A stretch of 5,911 bases of DNA from Arenicella sp. (GTDB lineage Bacteria; Pseudomonadota; Gammaproteobacteria; Arenicellales; Arenicellaceae): contig JALZWI010000277.1 of the NCBI GenBank assembly GCA_023299895.1, positions 1 to 5,911 of the forward strand, in the 5' to 3' direction. A program made the translations under genes and the position numbers. Position 1 is the stretch's first letter. Each line of letters begins with the position of its first letter. Shown here one piece after another: positions 1-5,528 of the stretch. The notes under the pieces are model-generated. The model was not told the DNA's origin. It was given only the letters and a program-made list of their open reading frames with translations, and did not search any database.

Positions 1-89
1 AGGTCGCGAAAGAACCAGGGGCTTGAAACACAAATAAGCGCAGATAGGATAAGTGTTAGGGCAATCGTGAAACGGTTAATTCGCCACAT
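1..89 (-). CDS. ccmH: CcmH, cytochrome c maturation protein (N-terminal fragment, cut by window edge)
   Basis: Only the first 29 codons lie in the window. They read as a basic N-terminus (MWRINR) followed by a hydrophobic stretch (about residues 7-23) and PWFFRD, which fits a Sec signal peptide or N-terminal anchor. The ATG shares one base with the ccmG stop (TAATG). A strong Shine-Dalgarno sequence, GGAGG (96-100), lies 6 nt upstream inside the end of ccmG. The diagnostic LRCxxCQ motif, through which CcmH reduces or holds apocytochrome cysteines in the periplasm, would lie beyond position 1. The name therefore rests mainly on position: ccmH normally follows ccmG in System I operons. It could also be a CcmH-CcmI fusion, and the window cannot tell. 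Confidence 0.7.
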   Translation of the reverse strand, partial: MWRINRFTIALTLILSALICVSSPWFFRD

Positions 90-670
90 TATATTCCTCC
101 AGACAGCTCTTCTTCGTTCAGAAATAACGGTAAAATCTCTTCGAGCGCAGCGGTATCTAATGGGCCAGTGTGCTTGTGAATTATCAGACCATTCTCATCA
201 ATCACAAAGGTTTCAGGTACGCCATAAACGCCCCAGTCAATTCCTGCATCGCCGTTAATATCCAATGGTACTCTATCGTAAGGGTCGCCACGATCAGCTA
301 GCCATTGCCTTGCTGCTTGTGGGTCGTCCTTATAATTCAAACCAACCATAAGAATGTCAGTTTTACTGGCAATTTCATTCAGAATAGGGTGTTCAACCCG
401 ACAGCCAACACACCAAGATGCCCACACATTTAACATCCAGCGTTGACCTTGTAATTCAGCGGGCGTGAATTGTTGCTCAGGATTAGCTAATAAATTCAGA
501 TTAAACGGCGGTGCTACTTTATTGATTAAAGCAGACGGTAAATCACGAGGGTTTAAGGTCAAGCCGATACCTAAAAAAATCGCGATGGCAATAAACCCCA
601 CAAAAGGTAACAAAAACTTTATGCTTAGTTGGCCTGTATGCTGAGTGGTTGGTTTGAATTGTTTAGGCAT
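89..670 (-). CDS. ccmG: CcmG/DsbE, thiol:disulfide interchange protein for cytochrome c maturation
   Basis: This is a 193-aa membrane-anchored periplasmic thioredoxin-like protein. It keeps the haem-binding cysteines of apocytochrome c (or CcmH) reduced, with electrons coming from DsbD/CcdA. Visible features are one N-terminal membrane segment (about 18-38), the active site WASWCVGC with C87 and C90, and the family motif GVYGVPETF at 147-155 with the cis-proline P152. Length is close to the usual 180-200 aa. I chose the ATG at 670 because GGAGG (677-681) sits 6 nt upstream. In-frame ATGs at 685 and 754 would only add residues deep inside the ccmF end. The start overlaps the ccmF stop by 8 nt (ATGCCTAA), which suggests translational coupling. 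The dithiol CVGC differs from the CPTC of E. coli DsbE, but the position between the two cysteines varies in this family. Confidence 0.95.
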   Translation of the reverse strand: MPKQFKPTTQHTGQLSIKFLLPFVGFIAIAIFLGIGLTLNPRDLPSALINKVAPPFNLNLLANPEQQFTPAELQGQRWMLNVWASWCVGCRVEHPILNEIASKTDILMVGLNYKDDPQAARQWLADRGDPYDRVPLDINGDAGIDWGVYGVPETFVIDENGLIIHKHTGPLDTAALEEILPLFLNEEELSGGI

Positions 671-2645
671 TGTTTGCCTCCACATCAGCGGTCGTTGCTT
701 TGTTCTTTTTAACCGTCTTGATTGGTCGTCGATAGCGTCGATCCATGGTGGCAAATAAACCGCCTAAAGCCATAATGAAGCCACCTAGCCAAATACAAGC
801 TACAAAAGATTTTAGGTAGAGTCGTACACTCCATGCACCACCACCTAAATCTTCACCGAGTGAGATAAATAGATCACGCCCTAGAGTTGTGTCGATGGCC
901 GCTTCAGTCATAGAGTTGCTAGAACTGTAAATGCGTTTTTGTGGTTTGAGTGCGATAATCTTTTCGTTACCAGTAATTGTAAACTTACCTTCATCGGCTA
1001 GATAATTAGCTTCTCTAATTCGTGTAACCCCATCAAAGGTGAAATTATATCGACCGACTTGGTACGATTCGCCAGGACTTAAGCGAATGTCTTTTTCGAT
1101 ACTGTAGGTGTTCACATGAGTCACACCTAGAATAAATATCGCAACACCAAAGTGAGCAATACTCATTCCCCAGATTGAAGCTGGAATTTTTTTTAAGCCC
1201 TGTAATTTATTCGCCTGGTGTTTGACTCGCTCATAGAGTCCGTACAAAGCCCAAATCGCCACCCAACAAGATAAAGCTAGACCAGCGAAGGCACCGTATG
1301 AAAAACGGTCGATTGATAGGCTATAGGTGACAACGCCGCTGATTAAAAGACTAACAACGATGAAACTTCCGATCAGTGGATAAAAGCGACTGATTTCATC
1401 GCGTTTCCAACGGCTCATTGAACCAACACCAACAATCACAGCAAGTGGTAACGTTAAGAGGACAAACATAAAGTCAAAGTAGGGTGGTCCTACCGAAATC
1501 TTGTTGCCAGTAAGAGCGTCTATCACAAGGGGGTAGAGGGTGCCGAATAACACCATTGCTGTTGCCACTACAAATAAAATATTATTCATCAGAATCATGG
1601 TTTCTTTTGAGAACAAACCAAAGCTAACCTTGCTGACCATTTTTGGCGCTCTAATGGCATACAGCAGTAATGAGCCACCGATTACAATCAGCAAAAAGAT
1701 TAAAATAAACAATCCACGTTCTGGGTCACTGGCAAAAGAATGAACAGATGTCAGCACCCCTGAGCGGACTAAGAAAGTACCGAGTAGACTCAATGAGAAA
1801 GCTAAAATCGCAAGCAAAATGGTCCAAGCTTTCAACGCGCCTCGTTTCTCAGTCACCGCGAGAGAGTGAATCAACGCAGTGCCCACTAGCCAAGGCATAA
1901 ACGAAGCATTTTCAACGGGGTCCCAGAACCACCAGCCGCCCCAACCAAGTTCGTAATAAGCCCACCAACTGCCGAGCGTAATACCGATAGTCAAAAACAC
2001 CCACGCGATGGTCGTCCAAGGTCGTGCCCAACGGGCCCATGCAGTATCTAATTTACCACTCAGAAGAGCCGCAATGGCAAATGCAAACACGACACTGGTA
2101 CCCACGTAGCCCATATAGAGCATGGGCGGGTGAATGATTAAGCCTGGGTCTTGTAATAATGGGTTAAGCTCGCGGCCATCGAGTGGCACAGATAATAGTC
2201 GTTCAAATGGGTTGGAAGTTAGCAAGGTAAAGCTCATAAAGCCAATGCTAACAAGACCTAGAACACCTAATACACGGGCGACCATGTCGTTGGGAACGCC
2301 TTTGCTAAACAGTGCGACTAAGGCTGTCCAACTGGATAGCATCAAAATCCACAATAATAATGAGCCTTCGTGCGCACCCCAAACAGCAGAAATTCGATAC
2401 ATCAATGGCTGCACATTATTGGAGTTGTTGGCAACGTACAAAATAGAGTAATCGTGAGTAATAAAGGCGTAGGTTAACAGAGCATAAGCAAGCGCAACTA
2501 TTAACCATTGTGTATATGCCGCAGGTCGTGCAAACGCCATCCAGCTGTGTTTTTGTTGCTGCGCGCCAATAATGGGTAGGACGGCTTGGGCAATGCTGAT
2601 GATCAGCGCTAGAGAGAGACAAAAATTTCCGAGTTCAGCGATCAT
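663..2645 (-). CDS. ccmF: CcmF, haem lyase subunit of cytochrome c maturation System I
   Basis: This 660-aa polytopic inner-membrane protein is close in length to E. coli CcmF. It receives haem from holo-CcmE and, with CcmH, attaches it to apocytochrome CXXCH. The tryptophan-rich WWD domain lies at about 227-252 (WW at 227-228, then GWGGWWFWDPVEN at 234-246). All four expected haem-liganding histidines can be placed: H172 (IHPPMLY) and H302 (SVHSF) on the periplasmic side, and H260 (ALIHS) and H498 (IAHFG) in membrane segments. They match H173, H303, H261 and H491 of E. coli by context. A large periplasmic region covers about 512-605, followed by a last membrane helix (610-632) and a basic tail. 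The ATG lies 2 nt after the ccmE stop (TAATCATG). There is no close Shine-Dalgarno, only AAGGA about 17 nt upstream, so translation probably depends on ribosomes finishing ccmE. Confidence 0.97.
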   Translation of the reverse strand: MIAELGNFCLSLALIISIAQAVLPIIGAQQQKHSWMAFARPAAYTQWLIVALAYALLTYAFITHDYSILYVANNSNNVQPLMYRISAVWGAHEGSLLLWILMLSSWTALVALFSKGVPNDMVARVLGVLGLVSIGFMSFTLLTSNPFERLLSVPLDGRELNPLLQDPGLIIHPPMLYMGYVGTSVVFAFAIAALLSGKLDTAWARWARPWTTIAWVFLTIGITLGSWWAYYELGWGGWWFWDPVENASFMPWLVGTALIHSLAVTEKRGALKAWTILLAILAFSLSLLGTFLVRSGVLTSVHSFASDPERGLFILIFLLIVIGGSLLLYAIRAPKMVSKVSFGLFSKETMILMNNILFVVATAMVLFGTLYPLVIDALTGNKISVGPPYFDFMFVLLTLPLAVIVGVGSMSRWKRDEISRFYPLIGSFIVVSLLISGVVTYSLSIDRFSYGAFAGLALSCWVAIWALYGLYERVKHQANKLQGLKKIPASIWGMSIAHFGVAIFILGVTHVNTYSIEKDIRLSPGESYQVGRYNFTFDGVTRIREANYLADEGKFTITGNEKIIALKPQKRIYSSSNSMTEAAIDTTLGRDLFISLGEDLGGGAWSVRLYLKSFVACIWLGGFIMALGGLFATMDRRYRRPIKTVKKNKATTADVEANNA

Positions 2646-2647
2646 GA

Positions 2648-3112
2648 TTAATAACTTACAGGTCCTTCGGTAGTATTACATTTATTAGCTTGGGCGATCA
2701 TAACTGCTTCGGCAGCTTCATTCGGCACGTAATTTTCGTCATGCTTAGCCAACACTTGGTTCGCAATCATGGTGCTGCTGTTATCAAATTTGCCATTGAC
2801 AACAATCGCTTGACCTTCGCGAAACAGATCCGGCAAGATGCCTGTGTATTGAATCGTAACATCGTTTTCGCAATCGGTCACAGCAAAGCGTTTAGTGACA
2901 CCATCATCCAATGTGACAACACTGTCTTTTTTGACGAGCCCACCAATTCGATAAATTTGATTGCTTTGGTAGTCTCCAGCACCGACTTGCTGCGGTGTTA
3001 GAAAATATTCAATGTTTGCTTGAAAGGCTTTTAATGCGAAAAAAGTAGCAAGTCCAACGCCCGCTAAAATTGCTCCAACGATGGAAAAACGTTTTTTTTG
3101 AGTAGGGCTCAT
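2648..3112 (-). CDS. ccmE: CcmE, periplasmic haem chaperone
   Basis: This is a 154-aa membrane-anchored OB-fold protein that binds haem covalently in the periplasm and passes it to CcmF. It has a basic N-terminus (QKKRFS), a single membrane anchor (about 11-29), the conserved IEYFLTPQQV region (34-43), RIGGLV (55-60), GILPDLFREGQ (91-101) and the haem-attachment motif LAKHDENYVP. H124 is the covalent haem ligand and Y128 the axial tyrosine, equivalent to H130 and Y134 of E. coli. The ATG overlaps the ccmD stop in ATGA, with no recognisable Shine-Dalgarno ahead of it, so coupling to ccmD is likely. There are two unexpected periplasmic cysteines, C81 and C145, the latter in the variable C-terminal tail. 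A run of eight A residues covers codons 5-7. Confidence 0.97.
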   Translation of the reverse strand: MSPTQKKRFSIVGAILAGVGLATFFALKAFQANIEYFLTPQQVGAGDYQSNQIYRIGGLVKKDSVVTLDDGVTKRFAVTDCENDVTIQYTGILPDLFREGQAIVVNGKFDNSSTMIANQVLAKHDENYVPNEAAEAVMIAQANKCNTTEGPVSY

Positions 3113-3321
3113 AACAGTTCGTGCTTGGTGTTGTTTGTATTACTAGGTTGATTATTTAATTTAACTTCACGCTTAATTTGTCGTTTAATGTCCGCTTTAA
3201 TTTTAGCATTTGCACGTTTAGGTTGAATGAATTGCCAGAGTAAAACAGCCATAGTTAAACCCCAAGAAGCCCAAACGTAAGGAGCATAGCCGCCCATATG
3301 GAAAAATTCTCCCCAATTCAT
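3109..3321 (-). CDS. ccmD: CcmD, small haem exporter membrane protein
   Basis: This 70-aa single-pass protein belongs to the CcmABCD complex. It helps release haem-loaded CcmE from CcmC. The N-terminus carries the family hallmark FFxMGGYAxYVWxSWG (residues 6-20), which runs into one transmembrane helix (about 19-35). A long, basic, lysine-rich cytoplasmic tail (KRANAKIKADIKRQIKR, 38-54) follows. I chose the ATG at 3321 for three reasons: it overlaps the ccmC stop as ATGA, GGAGA (3328-3332) lies 6 nt upstream, and the length matches the usual ~70 aa. An in-frame ATG at 3360 would add 13 residues that do not resemble CcmD. The protein ends in an ATGA overlap with ccmE. Confidence 0.93.
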   Translation of the reverse strand: MNWGEFFHMGGYAPYVWASWGLTMAVLLWQFIQPKRANAKIKADIKRQIKREVKLNNQPSNTNNTKHELL

Positions 3322-4097
3322 GTCTTGTCTCCACTGGATGTTAATAATTCTTTCACCCATTTGCTTTTGCGTTCATTGCTTAGAACCATATTCTGTGCTC
3401 TCAAGAACATGGCGTAGCCGTAAAAAAAGGTAAAGCCAAGGGCATTTAATAGTAGCGGCTTTAACATGCTAGCTGGCATCGCAGGCCCATCTTCGCGAAA
3501 CACGGTAGCGCCTTGATGCAAACTGCTCCACCATTCAACTGAATAGTGAATGATTGGCACTATAACTACGCCAACAACCGCTAACAAAGCCATAGCACGC
3601 TCCGCGGTGCGTCGCTCTTCAAAAGCATAGTACAGTGCCATCACACCGAAATAGATAAACATCAAAATTAACTCAGAGGTAAGACGTGCATCCCAGACCC
3701 ACCAAGTTCCCCAAATAGGTGCGCCCCAAAGAGAGCCAGTGACCAACGCTAATGCGGTAAATGCAGCGCCAATGGGCGCAGAGCAAATAGCCACAACGAA
3801 AGCCATTTTCATGCGCCAAATCAAACCAATAGCGCCTGCTGTGGCCATTACCATGTATATAAATAAGGATAACCAAGCTGCAGGGACGTGCACATAGATT
3901 ATGCGAAAACTGTCACCTTGTTGATAATCAGCTGGTGCCACGAACATGCCGAGATAGCTACCGTAAAGTGTCAGGCATAAAAATAAAGCTCCGAATACGG
4001 GGGTAGCGTACTGGCTAATTTTATAAAACTCTCTAGGTGAGGCTAAGCGATGATAAATCAGTGCCAGAAAGTTCCAAATAATTTTGAATGGATTCAT
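3318..4097 (-). CDS. ccmC: CcmC, haem transfer protein that loads CcmE
   Basis: This 259-aa inner-membrane protein of the haem-handling family has about six membrane segments. CcmC presents haem to CcmE so that the covalent haem-CcmE adduct can form. The family motif YVHVPAAW carries H70. The WWD domain runs from about 121 to 137 (GSLWGAPIWGTWWVWDAR), and the second periplasmic histidine is H194 in WWSSLHQG. H70 and H194 correspond to H60 and H184 of E. coli CcmC by motif. The protein is slightly longer than the E. coli version, at both ends. The ATG follows the ccmB stop by 16 nt without a visible Shine-Dalgarno and lies just 3 nt after an AU-rich inverted repeat. The stop overlaps the ccmD start. 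Confidence 0.97.
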   Translation of the reverse strand: MNPFKIIWNFLALIYHRLASPREFYKISQYATPVFGALFLCLTLYGSYLGMFVAPADYQQGDSFRIIYVHVPAAWLSLFIYMVMATAGAIGLIWRMKMAFVVAICSAPIGAAFTALALVTGSLWGAPIWGTWWVWDARLTSELILMFIYFGVMALYYAFEERRTAERAMALLAVVGVVIVPIIHYSVEWWSSLHQGATVFREDGPAMPASMLKPLLLNALGFTFFYGYAMFLRAQNMVLSNERKSKWVKELLTSSGDKT

Positions 4098-4100
4098 ATT

Positions 4101-4119
4101 AATTAGTGAAAAACTAATT
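4101..4119 (-). promoter_or_regulatory. AU-rich hairpin over the ccmB stop, just before the ccmC start
   Basis: A perfect 7-bp inverted repeat, AATTAGT / ACTAATT (4101-4107 and 4113-4119), with a 5-nt loop covers the ccmB TAG codon (4114-4116). It ends 3 nt before the ccmC ATG. The mRNA hairpin would be weak, since six of the seven pairs are A-U. It occupies the place where the missing ccmC Shine-Dalgarno would be expected. It could modulate re-initiation at ccmC, or be chance in AT-rich spacer. There is no U-tract after it, so it is not a terminator. Confidence 0.35.
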
Positions 4120-4782
4120 GATTGTTGTTCTTAATGCGCCAGCAATGGCAAAGGGAGCAAGTGTGACAGACAGTGCCAAGATTGCTAAAAGAGCGTAAAT
4201 TTGTCCGAGTATGTCATTGCCACTGCTTGATTGCGCGACCATGCCAGCTCCAAAAATTAAAATCGGGATATATAAAGGCAAGATAATAATTGCCAATAAT
4301 ACACCACCGCGATGTAAGCTAACGGTTAATGCAGCACCAATTGCGCCAATCAAAGTCAAGCTCGGAGTGCCTAATATAAGGCCAAGGAATAATACCCAAA
4401 TTTGTTCGGCGGGTATACGAAAAGTGAGGCATAAGACGGGCGCAAATAAGGATAAAATCAGACCTGTTGCGGACCATTGAGCAAAAACCTTGCCGAGCAT
4501 AGCTAATGCTAAAGAACGAGGTGATATAAGCCATTGCTCGATAACACCATCTCGGTAATCCATTTTGAACATGCTGTCTAAACTCAGCAGCGTTGCGAGT
4601 ACCGCAGATACCCAGATAATCCCAGCGCCAATGCGTTGTAATAGGGCGTTTTCAACAGGCAAGCTAAACGGGAACAACAAAGCAATGATGATGAAAAAAC
4701 ACAGCGGTTGAACAAGGTGGCTAGTATTGCGAAACAGTAATTGCCATTCGCGACCTAAATACAGTAAGAAAGTATTTTTCAT
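4114..4782 (-). CDS. ccmB: CcmB, haem exporter ABC permease
   Basis: This is a 222-aa permease with six predicted membrane segments (about 26-42, 52-70, 95-120, 128-153, 159-181, 194-217). It pairs with the CcmA ATPase, and ATP hydrolysis by CcmAB is needed to release holo-CcmE from CcmC/CcmD. Family landmarks are FKMDYRDGVIEQW (72-84), the coupling-helix region that contacts the ATPase, and LPLYIPILIFG (168-178). Length equals the family norm of about 220 aa. The ATG overlaps the ccmA stop in ATGA. AGGA (4792-4795) lies 9 nt upstream, a moderate ribosome binding site. Confidence 0.96.
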   Translation of the reverse strand: MKNTFLLYLGREWQLLFRNTSHLVQPLCFFIIIALLFPFSLPVENALLQRIGAGIIWVSAVLATLLSLDSMFKMDYRDGVIEQWLISPRSLALAMLGKVFAQWSATGLILSLFAPVLCLTFRIPAEQIWVLFLGLILGTPSLTLIGAIGAALTVSLHRGGVLLAIIILPLYIPILIFGAGMVAQSSSGNDILGQIYALLAILALSVTLAPFAIAGALRTTIN

Positions 4783-5426
4783 AACATCAATTCCTGTAAG
4801 TGCGGTTGTAAACTACTTTCTCGCAAACTTTGATGATTAGTTAGAATAATAATGCCACCTTGTTGGCAATGCCCCAAGCATAGAGCTTCAATCAACTCAC
4901 GCCCGGCGTGATCAATGCCGGTAAATGGTTCGTCTAATATCCAAACGGGATAGTGTTTGATTTGTAAGCGCGCAAAGGCCAGTCGGCGACGCTGCCCAAA
5001 TGAGAGTTGTTGAGCCAACAGATCAGCGCATGCCAAAATGCCTAGGCGCTCGAGATAATCGTCTATTAGGTCGTCATCAGGCTGGCTGTCACAGTGTTGG
5101 TAAAATAGCAGGTTTTCTACCGCAGTAAGCTCATTTTTAAGCGCGTCTTTGTGGCCAATATAAGCAAGCTCTTCAAGATAATTGATATTGTTTTCGATAG
5201 GTTTATCATTCCATGCAACTGATCCTTGGTCAGCCGTCAGTAAGCCGCAGAGAATGCGTAACAAGCTACTCTTGCCGCTGCCATTAGCGCCAATAACATG
5301 TAAGCACTGACCGCTATGAGCGACTAATTCAAGATTATTGAACAAGACACGCTCAGATCGAGTGCAAGATAGTTTAGATGCTGTAATTATATTTGACACG
5401 ATTGAGCTGTTTTTTGTGACTTTCAA
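4779..5426 (-). CDS. ccmA: CcmA, haem exporter ABC ATP-binding subunit
   Basis: This 215-aa cytoplasmic ATPase belongs to the CcmABCD complex. Walker A is GANGSGKSS (46-54), the signature is LSFGQ (141-145) followed by RRR, Walker B is VWILDEP (161-167, with D165 and E166), the D-loop is near TGID (169-172), and the switch histidine is H198 in TNHQS. The Q-loop position in the GHKDALK segment (91-97) appears to be K93, where E. coli CcmA has GHQPG. The start is uncertain because no in-frame ATG exists between the upstream in-frame stop (5439-5441) and Walker A. TTG at 5426 gives about 9 more residues than E. coli CcmA. GTG at 5399 (V10) would give a typical N-terminus. Neither has a Shine-Dalgarno. 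This is the first gene of the operon. Confidence 0.95.
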   Translation of the reverse strand: MKVTKNSSIVSNIITASKLSCTRSERVLFNNLELVAHSGQCLHVIGANGSGKSSLLRILCGLLTADQGSVAWNDKPIENNINYLEELAYIGHKDALKNELTAVENLLFYQHCDSQPDDDLIDDYLERLGILACADLLAQQLSFGQRRRLAFARLQIKHYPVWILDEPFTGIDHAGRELIEALCLGHCQQGGIIILTNHQSLRESSLQPHLQELML

Positions 5427-5448
5427 ATGAGTGACTTTCTAAGAGTCA
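5416..5448. repeat. Two direct GTGACTTTC repeats plus an inverted TGACT half-site
   Basis: GTGACTTTC occurs at 5416-5424 and again at 5431-5439, with a period of 15 bp. The second copy forms an imperfect palindrome with AGAGTCA (5442-5448): TGACTTT, 3 bp, AGAGTCA, with one mismatch. The cluster lies across the proposed ccmA start and within the divergent region, so it could be an operator. No known regulator site is recognised. If ccmA starts at GTG 5399, the whole cluster is noncoding. Confidence 0.3.
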
Positions 5449-5494
5449 TTTTTTGCAATGCGGTGAGTTTAGCAATACCATGTAAGAAGTGCAT
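5423..5494 (-). other. Possible short leader ORF ending on the ccmA TTG start
   Basis: In a frame different from ccmA, an ATG at 5492-5494 opens 23 codons beginning MHFLHGIAKL and ending MTLRKSLI. A second in-frame ATG lies at 5447-5449. Its TGA stop (5423-5425) overlaps the TTG proposed for ccmA as TTGA, the same geometry as the ATGA junctions inside the operon. No Shine-Dalgarno precedes either ATG, and transcripts from the TATAAT at 5498-5503 would probably begin a few bases after the first ATG. Only the 8-codon version would then be translatable. It may be chance, or it may help ribosomes reach a weak start by termination and re-initiation. Confidence 0.2.
5453..5481 (+). promoter_or_regulatory. 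Weak candidate promoter for the ppk2 gene
   Basis: TTGCAA (5453-5458) and TACCAT (5476-5481) are spaced 17 bp apart, and each matches the sigma-70 consensus at four of six positions. The AT-rich stretch at 5494-5514 offers other possible -10 sequences (for example TATAAA at 5502-5507) without a good -35. The assignment is tentative. Confidence 0.2.
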
Positions 5495-5497
5495 TAG

Positions 5498-5526
5498 ATT
5501 ATATAAAAAGAAAACTAGAGACCTAA
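5498..5526 (-). promoter_or_regulatory. Candidate promoter of the ccm operon
   Basis: A perfect -10 hexamer, TATAAT, lies at 5498-5503 on the minus strand. At 17-bp spacing the -35 position (5521-5526) reads TTAGGT, a poor match, so activator help would be expected. There is no extended -10 TG. Transcription would start near 5490, giving a leader of about 65 nt before the TTG of ccmA. The -35 side abuts the ppk2 start codon on the other strand, so the two promoters would have to share this short spacer. Confidence 0.35.
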
Positions 5527-5528
5527 CT

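Noticed and set aside
24..50. Possible lipobox in the CcmH N-terminus (SALIC)
   Set aside because: The residue before the cysteine is isoleucine, not Gly/Ala/Ser, so it does not meet the lipobox pattern. CcmH is normally a membrane-anchored non-lipoprotein.
671..754. Longer CcmG starting at ATG 754 or 685
   Set aside because: The ATG at 670 has a GGAGG site at ideal spacing and gives a normal-length protein. The extension would be translated from the ccmF tail in another frame and has no CcmG-like features.
1540..1743. Plus-strand ORFs inside ccmF, ccmE, ccmB and ccmG
   Set aside because: They are shadows on the opposite strand of strongly supported ccm genes, with no domain-like composition and no ribosome binding sites of note.
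3322..3360. Longer 83-aa CcmD starting at ATG 3360
   Set aside because: The added 13 residues lie inside the ccmC end. The ATG at 3321 has GGAGA and an ATGA overlap, and the resulting 70 aa matches the family.
5391..5409. FNR-like site near TTGACACGATTGAG
   Set aside because: It lacks the inverted TTGAT-N4-ATCAA symmetry; the two halves are in the same orientation.
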